Shown here: one piece after another, positions 16,746-23,358 of the stretch | Layout: each line of letters begins with the position of its first letter | Position numbering within the stretch: the stretch's first letter is position 1 | Virus record (IMG/VR): IMGVR_UViG_3300042554_000768 | Span: 1-45,630 of that record | Direction: 5' to 3' (one strand) | Length of the DNA stretch: 45,630 nucleotides | Source: a virus | Translations under genes and position numbers: made by a program | The notes under the pieces: model-generated | Told to the model about the DNA's origin: nothing | Seen by the model: only the letters and a program-made list of their open reading frames with translations | Database searches by the model: none

Positions 16746-17409
16746 TTAAAAACGCCTCCTTGCGCCCAATGCCCTTATAGTGCAACACCCGGGGAACATG
16801 CCCCTCCGGTGCCCTGTCAGGCAAACAGGCATAGTCCAGCTCCTCGACTTCGCCTACCAACTCCGGGTACAGCATGTGCGAGTACACTTTCAGAGCCTCC
16901 TGATCGCCATACCACGAGCGCAAAGGCTTATCCATAAAGCCCATCAGAAGCGCCAAGTTGTTCCACTCTCGCCATGACTTCGTGACCGTAAAGCAACCCA
17001 AATAAGGGTACAAAGTCCCAAGCGGAATGCCGTCATAGTTCTTGAATACACCATTTCGCTGCTTGCCGTTAAAGCCCGCCTCCCGGTCAAACGACCGCCG
17101 ACAGAACACAATCTCGCGCTCCGCCAGAATCGCTGCCGGGTCAACAGGCAATACAAACAACATGTCCGTATCAATATACGCCGCTGGCTTCGTCAGCCTC
17201 GCCTCAGCAAACGCCTTCGTCCGCCAATACATAATCTGATCGTAGTTGCCCTGCGAATACCTGTAGTCATCTACACCCGGCACCTGCGGAGTCGCATCGT
17301 CCGTGCACATAATGACCTCAGCGTCCGGCATCACCGCCTTCAGCGACTGCACCATCTTCGTCGGGAAGCTGATGTCAGAACCAACGTGAAAGAAAACAAA
17401 ACGGCTCAT
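16738..17409 (-). CDS. GT-A fold glycosyltransferase-like protein
   Basis: This protein also has 223 residues. D-T-D at 80-82 (A-A-Y-I-D-T-D-M-L-F) sits at exactly the same position as the D-C-D of its downstream neighbour, and the overall strand order is similar. The pair probably descends from a duplication or shares one fold with long divergence. The C-terminal V-L-H-Y-K-G matches the usual acceptor-side His motif. Probably a nucleotide-sugar transferase; substrate unknown. Confidence 0.75.
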   Translation of the reverse strand: MSRFVFFHVGSDISFPTKMVQSLKAVMPDAEVIMCTDDATPQVPGVDDYRYSQGNYDQIMYWRTKAFAEARLTKPAAYIDTDMLFVLPVDPAAILAEREIVFCRRSFDREAGFNGKQRNGVFKNYDGIPLGTLYPYLGCFTVTKSWREWNNLALLMGFMDKPLRSWYGDQEALKVYSHMLYPELVGEVEELDYACLPDRAPEGHVPRVLHYKGIGRKEAFLNA

Positions 17410-17594
17410 TGCTCGTCCCTGATCTCAAGCATGGCTTCGGCTACGTTGTAAGCCTCTCTGGCCAAATCCCATCGGTTCTCATGCCGCCCCTCGTTGCCAG
17501 ACAAAATGGCTTGCATCGCCATGGCAGCAAAGTAGTCCCGCAAGTCCATGCCGGGAGTCGAGTCAGTCGGGAATGCCGGTTGTTCAAATTTCAT
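17406..17594 (-). CDS. Small conserved phage protein
   Basis: This 62-residue protein contains G-M-D-L-R-D-Y-F-A-A-M-A-M-Q and A-R-E-A-Y-N-V-A-E-A-M-L, a pattern I recognise from a widespread family of short phage proteins of unknown role. GGAG lies 8 bases before the ATG, and the stop overlaps the next gene as ATGA. Confidence 0.78.
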   Translation of the reverse strand: MKFEQPAFPTDSTPGMDLRDYFAAMAMQAILSGNEGRHENRWDLAREAYNVAEAMLEIRDEQ

Positions 17595-17898
17595 TTTGCT
17601 CTCCTAGCGGGTCTTTCAACATAACCAAATTAGCCGTAGCCGGAAGTTCACGATAATTGCCCAACAGCCCCATGCACTGCTCAATCGTTTGCTTTCTGAT
17701 TAAAACAGCAAGTTTACAAATGATCTGTGCATTGCTGCGCTGAGTAACCAATCCAGCACCGTCGTACTCAATGGCCGTCTTTTCTGCAAACTCCCAATCA
17801 AAAACCTCAAGATCTCCGTCTTGATTGATCTTGCACCAAACGTGATCATCACCTTTAGTGTCAGGAGGCGTAATAAAATCAAACTTATCTTCGCTCAT
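17584..17898 (-). CDS. Hypothetical protein
   Basis: This 104-residue acidic protein has no motif I recognise. AGGA lies upstream of the ATG, and it overlaps both neighbours by 11-14 bases. Its position in the tightly packed minus operon supports it as a real gene. Confidence 0.62.
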   Translation of the reverse strand: MSEDKFDFITPPDTKGDDHVWCKINQDGDLEVFDWEFAEKTAIEYDGAGLVTQRSNAQIICKLAVLIRKQTIEQCMGLLGNYRELPATANLVMLKDPLGEQNEI

Positions 17899-18595
17899 TT
17901 TTTTTCCTCAGAACCAACATTTGCTTGTAGTAATAAATCTCTTCAACACTAGACTCTGTATCAACAGACAACATCAAAAAGTCAATCAAGTTAATGACCT
18001 TAGACCTGTCGTTGACTACATTCTTGTCAAAGAACCTTTTGAATTGGTCCGTGTACATGGAGTTGTAAGTGCATCCCATGTCCTCAATCACATAGTAGCC
18101 ACCCGGCGAAACAGAAGGCCAGCAGTACTTGAACATGTCTACCATGTGCTCGGAAATGTGGCTTGCATCGTCAATGAACAAGTCAACAAACTCCTCTTTA
18201 AGTTTTGACTTGCACAGATCCTCAATGCGAATCTCCACGTTAGGCAACGACTTGCACAGATCTTTACACTCCTCGCGGATGTCGTAGCCGATTACAAATG
18301 AACGCGGCAAATAATGGCTCCACATGTGAAGTGATGCGCCACACGCTACGCCCGCCTCAACAACACGAAGAATGGCCTTGCGACGATCAGTGCCTTTTAA
18401 AAGATCGCAAATGATCCGCTCGTAGTGCTTTGTATAGTTGTGCTTGATCGAACCCTTATCGCTGCCAAACAAGTCAGCTAAGCCAGTTAGCGTCATCTCC
18501 TGAAGATTGACCTCGCCAGTCTGGGGGACATACTCCTCAGGCTTTACAGTGTCCAAGTAGCGGCGCACACCGCCTCGTGCTCTGGGGTCGTTCAC
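17885..18595 (-). CDS. Class I SAM-dependent methyltransferase (macrolide O-methyltransferase-like)
   Basis: The 236-residue protein has L-F-G-S-D-K-G plus H-x-Y-x-x-x-Y (about 42-58), typical of MycE-like sugar O-methyltransferases. A SAM-binding E-A-G-V-A-C-G-A-S (80-88) and G-Y-D-I (103-106) follow. Downstream are D-D-A-S-H and G-G-Y-Y-V-I-E-D, which carry metal and catalytic acids in this family. The start is GTG, overlapping the previous stop as GTGA. It probably methylates a sugar hydroxyl made available by the neighbouring transferases; this is inference. Confidence 0.8.
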   Translation of the reverse strand: MNDPRARGGVRRYLDTVKPEEYVPQTGEVNLQEMTLTGLADLFGSDKGSIKHNYTKHYERIICDLLKGTDRRKAILRVVEAGVACGASLHMWSHYLPRSFVIGYDIREECKDLCKSLPNVEIRIEDLCKSKLKEEFVDLFIDDASHISEHMVDMFKYCWPSVSPGGYYVIEDMGCTYNSMYTDQFKRFFDKNVVNDRSKVINLIDFLMLSVDTESSVEEIYYYKQMLVLRKKNERR

Positions 18596-19368
18596 AGCTT
18601 CACCATCATTCCCTGCCCTGTAGGCAGTTCCAAAATACGCTCTGGCTTGTTAGCCAGAAACTTCTGATGAACCAAGGCCGAATCGCGATACCGCGCAAAC
18701 CCGTAATCATCAAATACAACAATCCCGCCCTTTGTCATGCGCTCGTAAATCTCAGGCATCACATGCGCCTCGGCCTCGGCACTGTTCAGGTCAATATGGG
18801 CAAAGCAAATCTCATCCGGCAAATGCTTCGGAATCGTATCCATAACGCTGCCTGCGGTAATGCATGGCTCAAATTCCGCCATCCGCTCCGCCACCAACTT
18901 TTCCAAATTAGGGCCGTGCAGCACCTTCTTGTGATCGCCCGGCGGGGCATCGAAATAGTCAAACAAATAAACAGACTTGTACTTGATCAGGTCTTTATTG
19001 TATGCACAAAAAACGTGTGTACTACGCGCTTCATAACAGCCCAAATCCACAACGTCACCGGCAACATGCGCAGCCTGAGAAAGCGCCCAGCACAAATTGT
19101 GTATGCGCCACGACCTAGCCTGCAAAATGTGATCGTATTCATAAACTTTCATGGCATCCGCAAAAGCCTTGTCTTCTAAAAAGAACAAGTTACGAAACCA
19201 TACAGCTAAATCATCGTGCATCGTTGCCGTCGTGGCCGGGTCGGTAATCTTCAAATGCCCCGCCATCGAAGTCAGCAACCCGCGGAATTCTTCTATGCTC
19301 TCTTTATCAGCGAACAGACTTTTATAGTCCTTGTTAATCAAAAGACATGTTGGAACCATCAGTTTCAT
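18592..19368 (-). CDS. TylF/MycF family O-methyltransferase
   Basis: The 258-residue protein has the TylF/MycF layout: V-V-D-L-G-C-Y-E-A-R-S-T (106-117) for SAM binding, F-A-H-I-D-L-N (189-195) and G-G-I-V-V-F-D-D-Y (214-222) for the metal-dependent active site. Family members methylate hydroxyls on macrolide sugars or other glycans. It lies directly upstream of a second O-methyltransferase and overlaps it by 4 bases. The likely target is a surface glycan; the exact substrate is unknown. Confidence 0.85.
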   Translation of the reverse strand: MKLMVPTCLLINKDYKSLFADKESIEEFRGLLTSMAGHLKITDPATTATMHDDLAVWFRNLFFLEDKAFADAMKVYEYDHILQARSWRIHNLCWALSQAAHVAGDVVDLGCYEARSTHVFCAYNKDLIKYKSVYLFDYFDAPPGDHKKVLHGPNLEKLVAERMAEFEPCITAGSVMDTIPKHLPDEICFAHIDLNSAEAEAHVMPEIYERMTKGGIVVFDDYGFARYRDSALVHQKFLANKPERILELPTGQGMMVKL

Positions 19369-19553
19369 ATCTCAAACTCCGACTTAAACAAGTCACGGTC
19401 TTGAATAGAGGCGTCTATGCGCCTTCGCAAATAAACAATCTCAGCTTGCAGGGCCAGCAGTTCTCTTGAAATCAAGTCCGCCTCAGTCCACAACCCCTGC
19501 TCGCGGATCTTGGCTAGTGCTAAGAAAACATCGTCGCCCCACAGGTTTTTCAT
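19365..19553 (-). CDS. Small hypothetical coiled-coil protein
   Basis: The start M-K-N-L-W-G overlaps the upstream stop as ATGA, which decides it over an ATG three codons earlier. The 62-residue protein is mostly one helix (A-L-Q-A-E-I-V-Y-L-R-R-R-I), a likely coiled coil. Function unknown. Confidence 0.65.
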   Translation of the reverse strand: MKNLWGDDVFLALAKIREQGLWTEADLISRELLALQAEIVYLRRRIDASIQDRDLFKSEFEI

Positions 19554-19741
19554 GGCTCCCACCCTTCTCCTTTTTGGTCAAATTCAAACCACTCGCAAAC
19601 TTCAAGCATTACAGCCTCATTGATCTGCTTTTCGATCTGCTCTTTTGTCGGCGCATCGTCGTGTTTGTATGCCCGACGCAACCCCCGTGTCACACCGGCC
19701 TCGACGCACATCTGAATCAGCTTGTAAGTGTCAGGTTTCAT
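19550..19741 (-). CDS. Small conserved phage protein
   Basis: This 63-residue protein has D-T-Y-K-L-I-Q-M-C-V-E-x-G and A-V-M-L-E-V-C-E-W-F, a pattern I know from many phage genomes as a conserved protein of unknown function. It overlaps both neighbours by 4 bases. Confidence 0.78.
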   Translation of the reverse strand: MKPDTYKLIQMCVEAGVTRGLRRAYKHDDAPTKEQIEKQINEAVMLEVCEWFEFDQKGEGWEP

Positions 19742-20052
19742 ACCTCACCCCTCGCCCGAATCGCGGCGGCAATATCGGAGCCAAACACCAGTTCCATATC
19801 AAATACGCCTTCAACATATTTCGCACACGCCTCCCGCTCGGCTTTCACCGCAGCGTCAAGCAACCCACAAAACTGCGTCGTCCTTTGCCCTTTGGCGCAT
19901 TGTCGCCAGCCGTCGCGGGTCATCTGCTGCTCTTTCTCGGCGGCAACGAGGGCCGCGAAAGTTTCTAATCGCTGCACCTCCACCGCGTGTAAAAGTGAAT
20001 ACTCTGTCCATCCAGCCTCTCGCGCCATGCGGATAATGTCGTCTTGGGTCAT
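19738..20052 (-). CDS. Conserved phage protein, unknown function
   Basis: The start M-T-Q-D-D-I-I-R is chosen because it overlaps the stop of a tiny upstream gene (CGATGA). The longer frame reading is the shadow of that gene. The 104-residue protein has A-R-E-A-G-W at its start and E-R-E-A-C-A-K-Y-V-E plus A-A-A-I-R-A-R-G later. These blocks recur in a common family of variable phage proteins. Confidence 0.75.
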   Translation of the reverse strand: MTQDDIIRMAREAGWTEYSLLHAVEVQRLETFAALVAAEKEQQMTRDGWRQCAKGQRTTQFCGLLDAAVKAEREACAKYVEGVFDMELVFGSDIAAAIRARGEV

Positions 20053-20183
20053 CGCAGCCACTCCATGACCGTCACGGCCAGCCAGATCACAAGCCCGACC
20101 GGCACTCCAATCACACCGGCCAGCAACAGCAGCACAAACAGCAATTGCCGCAACGTCGGCGGCGGCATTCCTCCGACTGGCAT
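20049..20183 (-). CDS. 44-residue two-segment membrane protein (microgene)
   Basis: GGAGGG lies about 6 bases before the ATG. The 44-residue protein has two hydrophobic stretches: L-R-Q-L-L-F-V-L-L-L-L-A-G-V and V-P-V-G-L-V-I-W-L-A-V-T-V. The stop overlaps the next ATG (CGATGA). Such a hydrophobic hairpin could be a holin-like or other small membrane protein, but nothing proves lysis. It is too short for ordinary gene finders, yet its RBS and overlaps are convincing. Confidence 0.7.
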   Translation of the reverse strand: MPVGGMPPPTLRQLLFVLLLLAGVIGVPVGLVIWLAVTVMEWLR

Positions 20184-20186
20184 ATA

Positions 20187-20393
20187 TCACCCTCCGTAAT
20201 ACTTCAGAACAATTTTGAACGCATCAATATGACGCTGCATCTCAGCAACGTCCTTAGCCTTATCAGAATGGAATATGCAAACACCCTTGCCGATCTTGCG
20301 GGCCTTCAAATCACGCCGTAATGACCCAAGAGCGTTTTGCAAATCACTGCGCACAATTGCGTCCAGCCCCTGCGAACATACTTCTAATTTCAT
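20187..20393 (-). CDS. Small conserved phage protein
   Basis: This 68-residue protein has E-V-C-S-Q-G-L-D-A-I near the start, a basic middle (L-R-R-D-L-K-A-R-K) and R-H-I-D-A-F-K-I-V-L-K-Y-Y-G at the end, matching a frequent phage family of unknown role. Its ATG overlaps the stop of the 57-residue gene upstream. Confidence 0.78.
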   Translation of the reverse strand: MKLEVCSQGLDAIVRSDLQNALGSLRRDLKARKIGKGVCIFHSDKAKDVAEMQRHIDAFKIVLKYYGG

Positions 20394-20563
20394 GTCATAC
20401 GCCCCACAAAAAAGCCCACCGTGAAAACCACTACTGACAGCGCAATCTCCGCCACCAGCACCTTATCGCCCAACTCCTCACGGTCGCGCTCCATCTGCTT
20501 GATCTTCTCCTCAAGCCCGCGAATCTCAGCCCGTAGCCGATCTTGTGAATACTCCAGTTTCAC
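20390..20563 (-). CDS. 57-residue coiled-coil plus membrane-anchor protein (microgene)
   Basis: GTG start at 20563, with GGAGG 9 bases upstream; TGA overlaps the next ATG. Residues 5-35 form a charged coiled coil (L-R-A-E-I-R-G-L-E-E-K-I-K-Q-M-E). Residues 37-53 form one transmembrane helix (V-A-E-I-A-L-S-V-V-V-F-T-V-G-F-F-V). The topology is C-tail anchored. It could act in the envelope together with the 44-residue membrane protein two genes downstream. No family assigned. Confidence 0.68.
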   Translation of the reverse strand: MKLEYSQDRLRAEIRGLEEKIKQMERDREELGDKVLVAEIALSVVVFTVGFFVGRMT

Positions 20564-20649
20564 CAGTAGTACCCTCCGGTTCGCCTGCGACTACACGCCC
20601 AGTTCGGCGGCGGTACATGATCCCAGTCGCGCCAAAACTTAACGCGCAT
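20560..20649 (-). CDS. 29-residue microgene, Trp/Arg-rich
   Basis: ATG at 20649 overlaps the 3' end of the 63-residue gene, with GGAAGG 5 bases upstream; the stop TGA overlaps the GTG start of the next gene. The peptide begins M-R-V-K-F-W-R-D-W-D, a start I have seen in short conserved phage proteins. The perfect start-stop nesting supports it, but the length makes it uncertain. Confidence 0.45.
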   Translation of the reverse strand: MRVKFWRDWDHVPPPNWACSRRRTGGYYW

Positions 20650-20830
20650 CCTCGCCTTCCAACTCTGATACCAGTTCATTTGGATCTGTCCTCGCTAATT
20701 CCATTTCGAGTGATCGTATTTCGCGCTGCTTTGCGTAAATCTGCTCTAACAGATATTCCGCCTTTGTCTTTCGCCAGCGCCCTGAAGCCACCTTGCCGTC
20801 TGAGTGATCGTCTTGCTTTATCAATGCCAT
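20639..20830 (-). CDS. Small coiled-coil protein
   Basis: This 63-residue protein has GGGAG about 7 bases before the ATG and a charged helix (Y-L-L-E-Q-I-Y-A-K-Q-R-E-I-R-S-L-E-M). It lies almost wholly inside the 3' part of the longer upstream frame (20676-21041) in a different frame. Its composition looks like the genuine protein of the two in that interval. Function unknown. Confidence 0.6.
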   Translation of the reverse strand: MALIKQDDHSDGKVASGRWRKTKAEYLLEQIYAKQREIRSLEMELARTDPNELVSELEGEDAR

Positions 20831-21041
20831 CGCATAACTCCCTTATAAGAGTCTGTATCTGCCTCCGCTGCCGATCCCGCCGCCGCTTCTCCAACCAACG
20901 CTTCGTGTCCTCTATCGTCGCCTTGCGAGTAGGGCCAGACTTGCGCTGGTATGAACACCGGCCAGCATGCTCAACCCCACATTCCGGGCAACGGCGCAAC
21001 ACCTTCGGCGCTAATCCATACGCTGTGCGCCAGTCACTCAT
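20676..21041 (-). CDS. Basic protein with zinc-binding Cys motif; long 3' overlap
   Basis: The start M-S-D-W-R-T follows a strong GGAGG and overlaps the upstream stop. In the 121-residue protein, residues 10-35 hold R-R-C-P-E-C-G-V-E-H-A-G-R-C, a likely zinc site, followed by a basic helix. The C-terminal about 50 residues, across the 63-residue gene, are Arg-rich and low in structure. They may simply be the consequence of a late stop. Function unknown; possibly nucleic-acid binding. Confidence 0.6.
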   Translation of the reverse strand: MSDWRTAYGLAPKVLRRCPECGVEHAGRCSYQRKSGPTRKATIEDTKRWLEKRRRDRQRRQIQTLIRELCDGIDKARRSLRRQGGFRALAKDKGGISVRADLRKAARNTITRNGISEDRSK

Positions 21042-21216
21042 CCATCTCCTCCTCAATGCAGCGGCTGAAGTCCTCATCACCACACTCCGGACAATGCTGC
21101 GTGACACACACCACCTCACTCGACACCGCGCTGCCGTAAAAAATCAGATCCGTGTGCTCCTGAATGTACGGCTCGCTAAATTCATGTTGGCATTCGCCAC
21201 ACTTAAACCATGTCAT
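21034..21216 (-). CDS. Small zinc-ribbon-like protein
   Basis: This 60-residue protein has C-G-E-C near residue 6 and C-P-E-C-G near residue 42, the two knuckles of a zinc ribbon, with an acidic tail. It overlaps both neighbours by 4-8 bases. Such proteins are common in phages; the target is unknown. Confidence 0.72.
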   Translation of the reverse strand: MTWFKCGECQHEFSEPYIQEHTDLIFYGSAVSSEVVCVTQHCPECGDEDFSRCIEEEMDE

Positions 21217-21380
21217 CGCATCACCTTATCCAAAAATAAACTAAAGGCTTTTAAGTACTGCTCGCCCTCGACCACAACACGCGCCACTTCCTGCTGCGCC
21301 ACTTGCTCCAGCTTCTGCTGTACCTCCGCATACTCGCGGTAGCCACGATCCAGTTCCTGTGATTCCATCTCGTTGTCCAT
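21213..21380 (-). CDS. Small helical hypothetical protein
   Basis: The start M-D-N-E-M-E is supported by AGGAG about 8 bases upstream; an earlier start would lack an RBS. The 55-residue protein is helical and charged (E-V-Q-Q-K-L-E-Q-V-A-Q-Q-E). It is the first minus gene below a divergent control region. Function unknown. Confidence 0.62.
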   Translation of the reverse strand: MDNEMESQELDRGYREYAEVQQKLEQVAQQEVARVVVEGEQYLKAFSLFLDKVMR

Positions 21381-21418
21381 GTGCTCTCTCCTGTAGAGTG
21401 CTATTGAAAACAACCGGC

Positions 21419-21447
21419 TTGCTCAAGTTACACCTAGCCGATATAAG
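21419..21447 (+). promoter_or_regulatory. Predicted promoter containing a CGATATAAG element
   Basis: TTGCTC (21419-21424), 17 bases, TATAAG (21442-21447) could serve the + gene at 21509. The -10 box lies inside CGATATAAGA (21439-21448), the same sequence that repeats around the terS start. The -35 box is weak (3/6). Confidence 0.38.
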
Positions 21448-21508
21448 AAACAACCCCCTTGCGTAAAAAAGTTGCCTGTGCCCGCTGCCCTGCGGTATCG
21501 TTGCCAAT

Positions 21509-21871
21509 ATGAAAGCCGCAGATTTTGTCGGAATGCTCTTTTTGGCCCGTGATGTTGCCCACAGCGTTCATCTCAATACGCGCTCGTATGCCGTTCATAA
21601 GGCCACACAAAAGTTCTACGAAAGCCTGCCAGACCTAGCCGATTCATTCGCAGAAGCCTATCAAGGTCGCCACGGGTTGATCGGCCCCATCTCGCTCATG
21701 TCCGCTGCCAAAAACAATGACCTCGTGGAATTTCTGGAAGATCAACTCGACCAGATCCGCGCCAACCGCTATGAGTTCTGTGACCGCGAAGAAACCGCCA
21801 TCCAGAACATCATTGACGAAATAGTCGGTCATTACTTAAGCACGATATACAAACTGCGCTTCTTGTCGTAA
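21509..21871 (+). CDS. DUF5856-like protein (Dps/ferritin-like helical fold)
   Basis: This 120-residue helical protein is the only + gene inside the minus block. It has F-V-G-M-L-F-L-A-R-D-V-A-H-S-x-H-L, A-F/S-x-x-D-S-F-A-E-A-Y-Q-G-R-H-G-L-I-G and a C-terminal Y-L-S-T-I-Y-K-L-R-F. I recognise this as a very conserved phage/plasmid family (DUF5856), thought to resemble Dps-like four-helix bundles. Its His/Glu residues could bind metal. It ends one base before the convergent methyltransferase gene. Role unknown. Confidence 0.82.
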   Translation: MKAADFVGMLFLARDVAHSVHLNTRSYAVHKATQKFYESLPDLADSFAEAYQGRHGLIGPISLMSAAKNNDLVEFLEDQLDQIRANRYEFCDREETAIQNIIDEIVGHYLSTIYKLRFLS

Positions 21872-22510
21872 TCACTGCGCCGTAAAGCGCAACAACGTAT
21901 TCGGCACCAACATCGCCGTCTTACGTAGCAGCTTGGGATATATGAGCCCATAAAACGATGGCCCCAACCCGGCTAGCAGATTCATGGCATTCGCTACGCC
22001 CTTCTCGATGCCCACAAAATCGTCCAGCACAAACACCGTCCGGTCGTGCATCAGCTTCTTAATCAACGGTAGATCATCCGCTGCTAGTCGCCCGTCAACG
22101 TAAAACAGATCTACCTTTGTGTTAGTCGATATAAGACTCTCGAACATGCTCGTCGAAGTCTGGCACGGGTACTGATGCACTAACACATTAGGGCTTAGTT
22201 GCGGCAACTGAATGTCGTTGCTCACATCGCAAGTGTGAATCACCCCGCCGCGCATCGCAGACGCCATCGCAGCCGTAGAACGCCCGATAAACGTCCCCAC
22301 CTCAGCCACCGTAGCCGGGTTGAAGTGCCCGATAATCTCCTGCAGGTCGACAACATCGTCACGGTCAAGCGATCCCGTGTTGTGCTGCGCCCCCTCGCGC
22401 AACCCGTCCAGCTCATCAAACAGCCCACCCAGCCCTTTTGCCGTCGTGCTTCTGATCCGTCGCCAGACCATTTCGCTCAGCATCGCACGGTCAATCGTAA
22501 TCGGGTTCAT
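21872..22510 (-). CDS. Class I SAM-dependent methyltransferase-like protein
   Basis: The start M-N-P-I-T-I is set by GGAGG just upstream, and it overlaps the stop of a 30-residue gene. In the 212-residue protein the SAM motif V-A-E-V-G-T-F-I-G-R-S-T lies at about 68-79, and V-D-L-F-Y-V-D-G with V-F-V-L-D-D-F forms the later strands, as in O-methyltransferases with a metal site. It is the third methyltransferase in the operon, about 2.5 kb upstream of the others. Substrate unknown. Confidence 0.75.
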   Translation of the reverse strand: MNPITIDRAMLSEMVWRRIRSTTAKGLGGLFDELDGLREGAQHNTGSLDRDDVVDLQEIIGHFNPATVAEVGTFIGRSTAAMASAMRGGVIHTCDVSNDIQLPQLSPNVLVHQYPCQTSTSMFESLISTNTKVDLFYVDGRLAADDLPLIKKLMHDRTVFVLDDFVGIEKGVANAMNLLAGLGPSFYGLIYPKLLRKTAMLVPNTLLRFTAQ

Positions 22511-22599
22511 AACCACCTCCGAAATATAAGAATGCCCACCGCAAAAATCCCCAGCCATAAGGCCACCAATTCAGCAATCGCAACGTCGGTCGGAGTCAT
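22507..22599 (-). CDS. 30-residue single-pass membrane peptide (microgene)
   Basis: ATG at 22599 overlaps the upstream stop (ATGA), GAGG lies about 7 bases upstream, and its own TGA overlaps the methyltransferase ATG. The 30-residue peptide has one hydrophobic helix (L-V-A-L-W-L-G-I-F-A-V-G-I-L-I-F) ending in R-R-W. Overlaps on both sides support real translation. Function unknown. Confidence 0.6.
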   Translation of the reverse strand: MTPTDVAIAELVALWLGIFAVGILIFRRWL

Positions 22600-22868
22600 G
22601 CGGCATCCTCGCCCATAACGTCCCAGCGGTGATACTCATCCACCTCGTCGTCGGCCTCCTCGACCCAGTACTCGTCCTCGCTGAAACTCAGGGTCACCGG
22701 ACACCCGCTCAACGAATCGCTCGCCCTGATTTCAATGTGCGGCGGACAAGATTCCTCGGCCTTATCAGCCCATGCGTTCAGCTCAACCGAATTCATCGGC
22801 GGATATTTGAAATTCACCCGCAGCCAGTCCTGCAACCGCTGCATGCCGCGCTCGTTCAATGTGTTCAT
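22596..22868 (-). CDS. Acidic hypothetical protein
   Basis: This 90-residue protein has GGGAG 7 bases before the ATG and an acidic, Trp-containing C-terminal half (E-D-E-Y-W-V-E-E-A-D-D-E-V-D-E-Y). No known motif. It follows the intrinsic terminator at 22882-22909, so its expression may depend on read-through. Confidence 0.68.
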   Translation of the reverse strand: MNTLNERGMQRLQDWLRVNFKYPPMNSVELNAWADKAEESCPPHIEIRASDSLSGCPVTLSFSEDEYWVEEADDEVDEYHRWDVMGEDAA

Positions 22869-22881
22869 AGTGTGCTCCCGT

Positions 22882-22909
22882 AAAAAATGGGCGGTTAGCA
22901 GTCCCGCCC
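22882..22909 (-). terminator. Intrinsic terminator or attenuator inside the minus operon
   Basis: On the minus strand GGGCGG (22909-22904) pairs with CCGCCC (22894-22889) around a 9-base loop, followed by ATTTTTT (22888-22882). It lies in the 49-base gap between two minus genes and could partly stop transcription, setting lower expression for the downstream genes. Confidence 0.65.
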
Positions 22910-22917
22910 CAGTTGGC

Positions 22918-23328
22918 TTACGAATTAACTGCTTTGAGTGCGCTATAAAAGTTTTCGCTGTTGCGCTCCTCGCGTGTTTTGTGTCGCGGATAGTCCCCCG
23001 GCACCGTCACCCAATACCCGCCGAAACATTTGAATTCCATTTGAGGCCCAGATACGTCCACCAACACCACGCCACCGTCGCCGTGGCTGTCCGTCTCCGT
23101 CAGTACACTGTCCGCGTTCCAAATGCCGAAAGACAGGTTGCCCTCGTTGCCGTTGATACACTCCTGCACCAGACGCGCCGCCGTATATTGGACGTCACCG
23201 CCCCGGCCCTTCATACGCTCGCGCAGCCGGTCGCAAATGTCCCGCACCTCATCGCCGGACCAGTGGCAATAGATGACTGGGGAAAACTCCTCACCGCGTA
23301 CTACCTGAAACAATACTCGCTCGCCCAT
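22918..23328 (-). CDS. Hypothetical protein
   Basis: This 136-residue protein mixes beta strands and helices (V-L-F-Q-V-V-R-G-E-E-F-S-P-V-I-Y and G-Y-W-V-T-V-P-G). CGGAG lies upstream of the ATG. It resembles conserved phage hypothetical proteins but I cannot name a family. Confidence 0.68.
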   Translation of the reverse strand: MGERVLFQVVRGEEFSPVIYCHWSGDEVRDICDRLRERMKGRGGDVQYTAARLVQECINGNEGNLSFGIWNADSVLTETDSHGDGGVVLVDVSGPQMEFKCFGGYWVTVPGDYPRHKTREERNSENFYSALKAVNS

Positions 23329-23358
23329 GTTTGCTATCTCCGTGTTATGTGTGATTGA

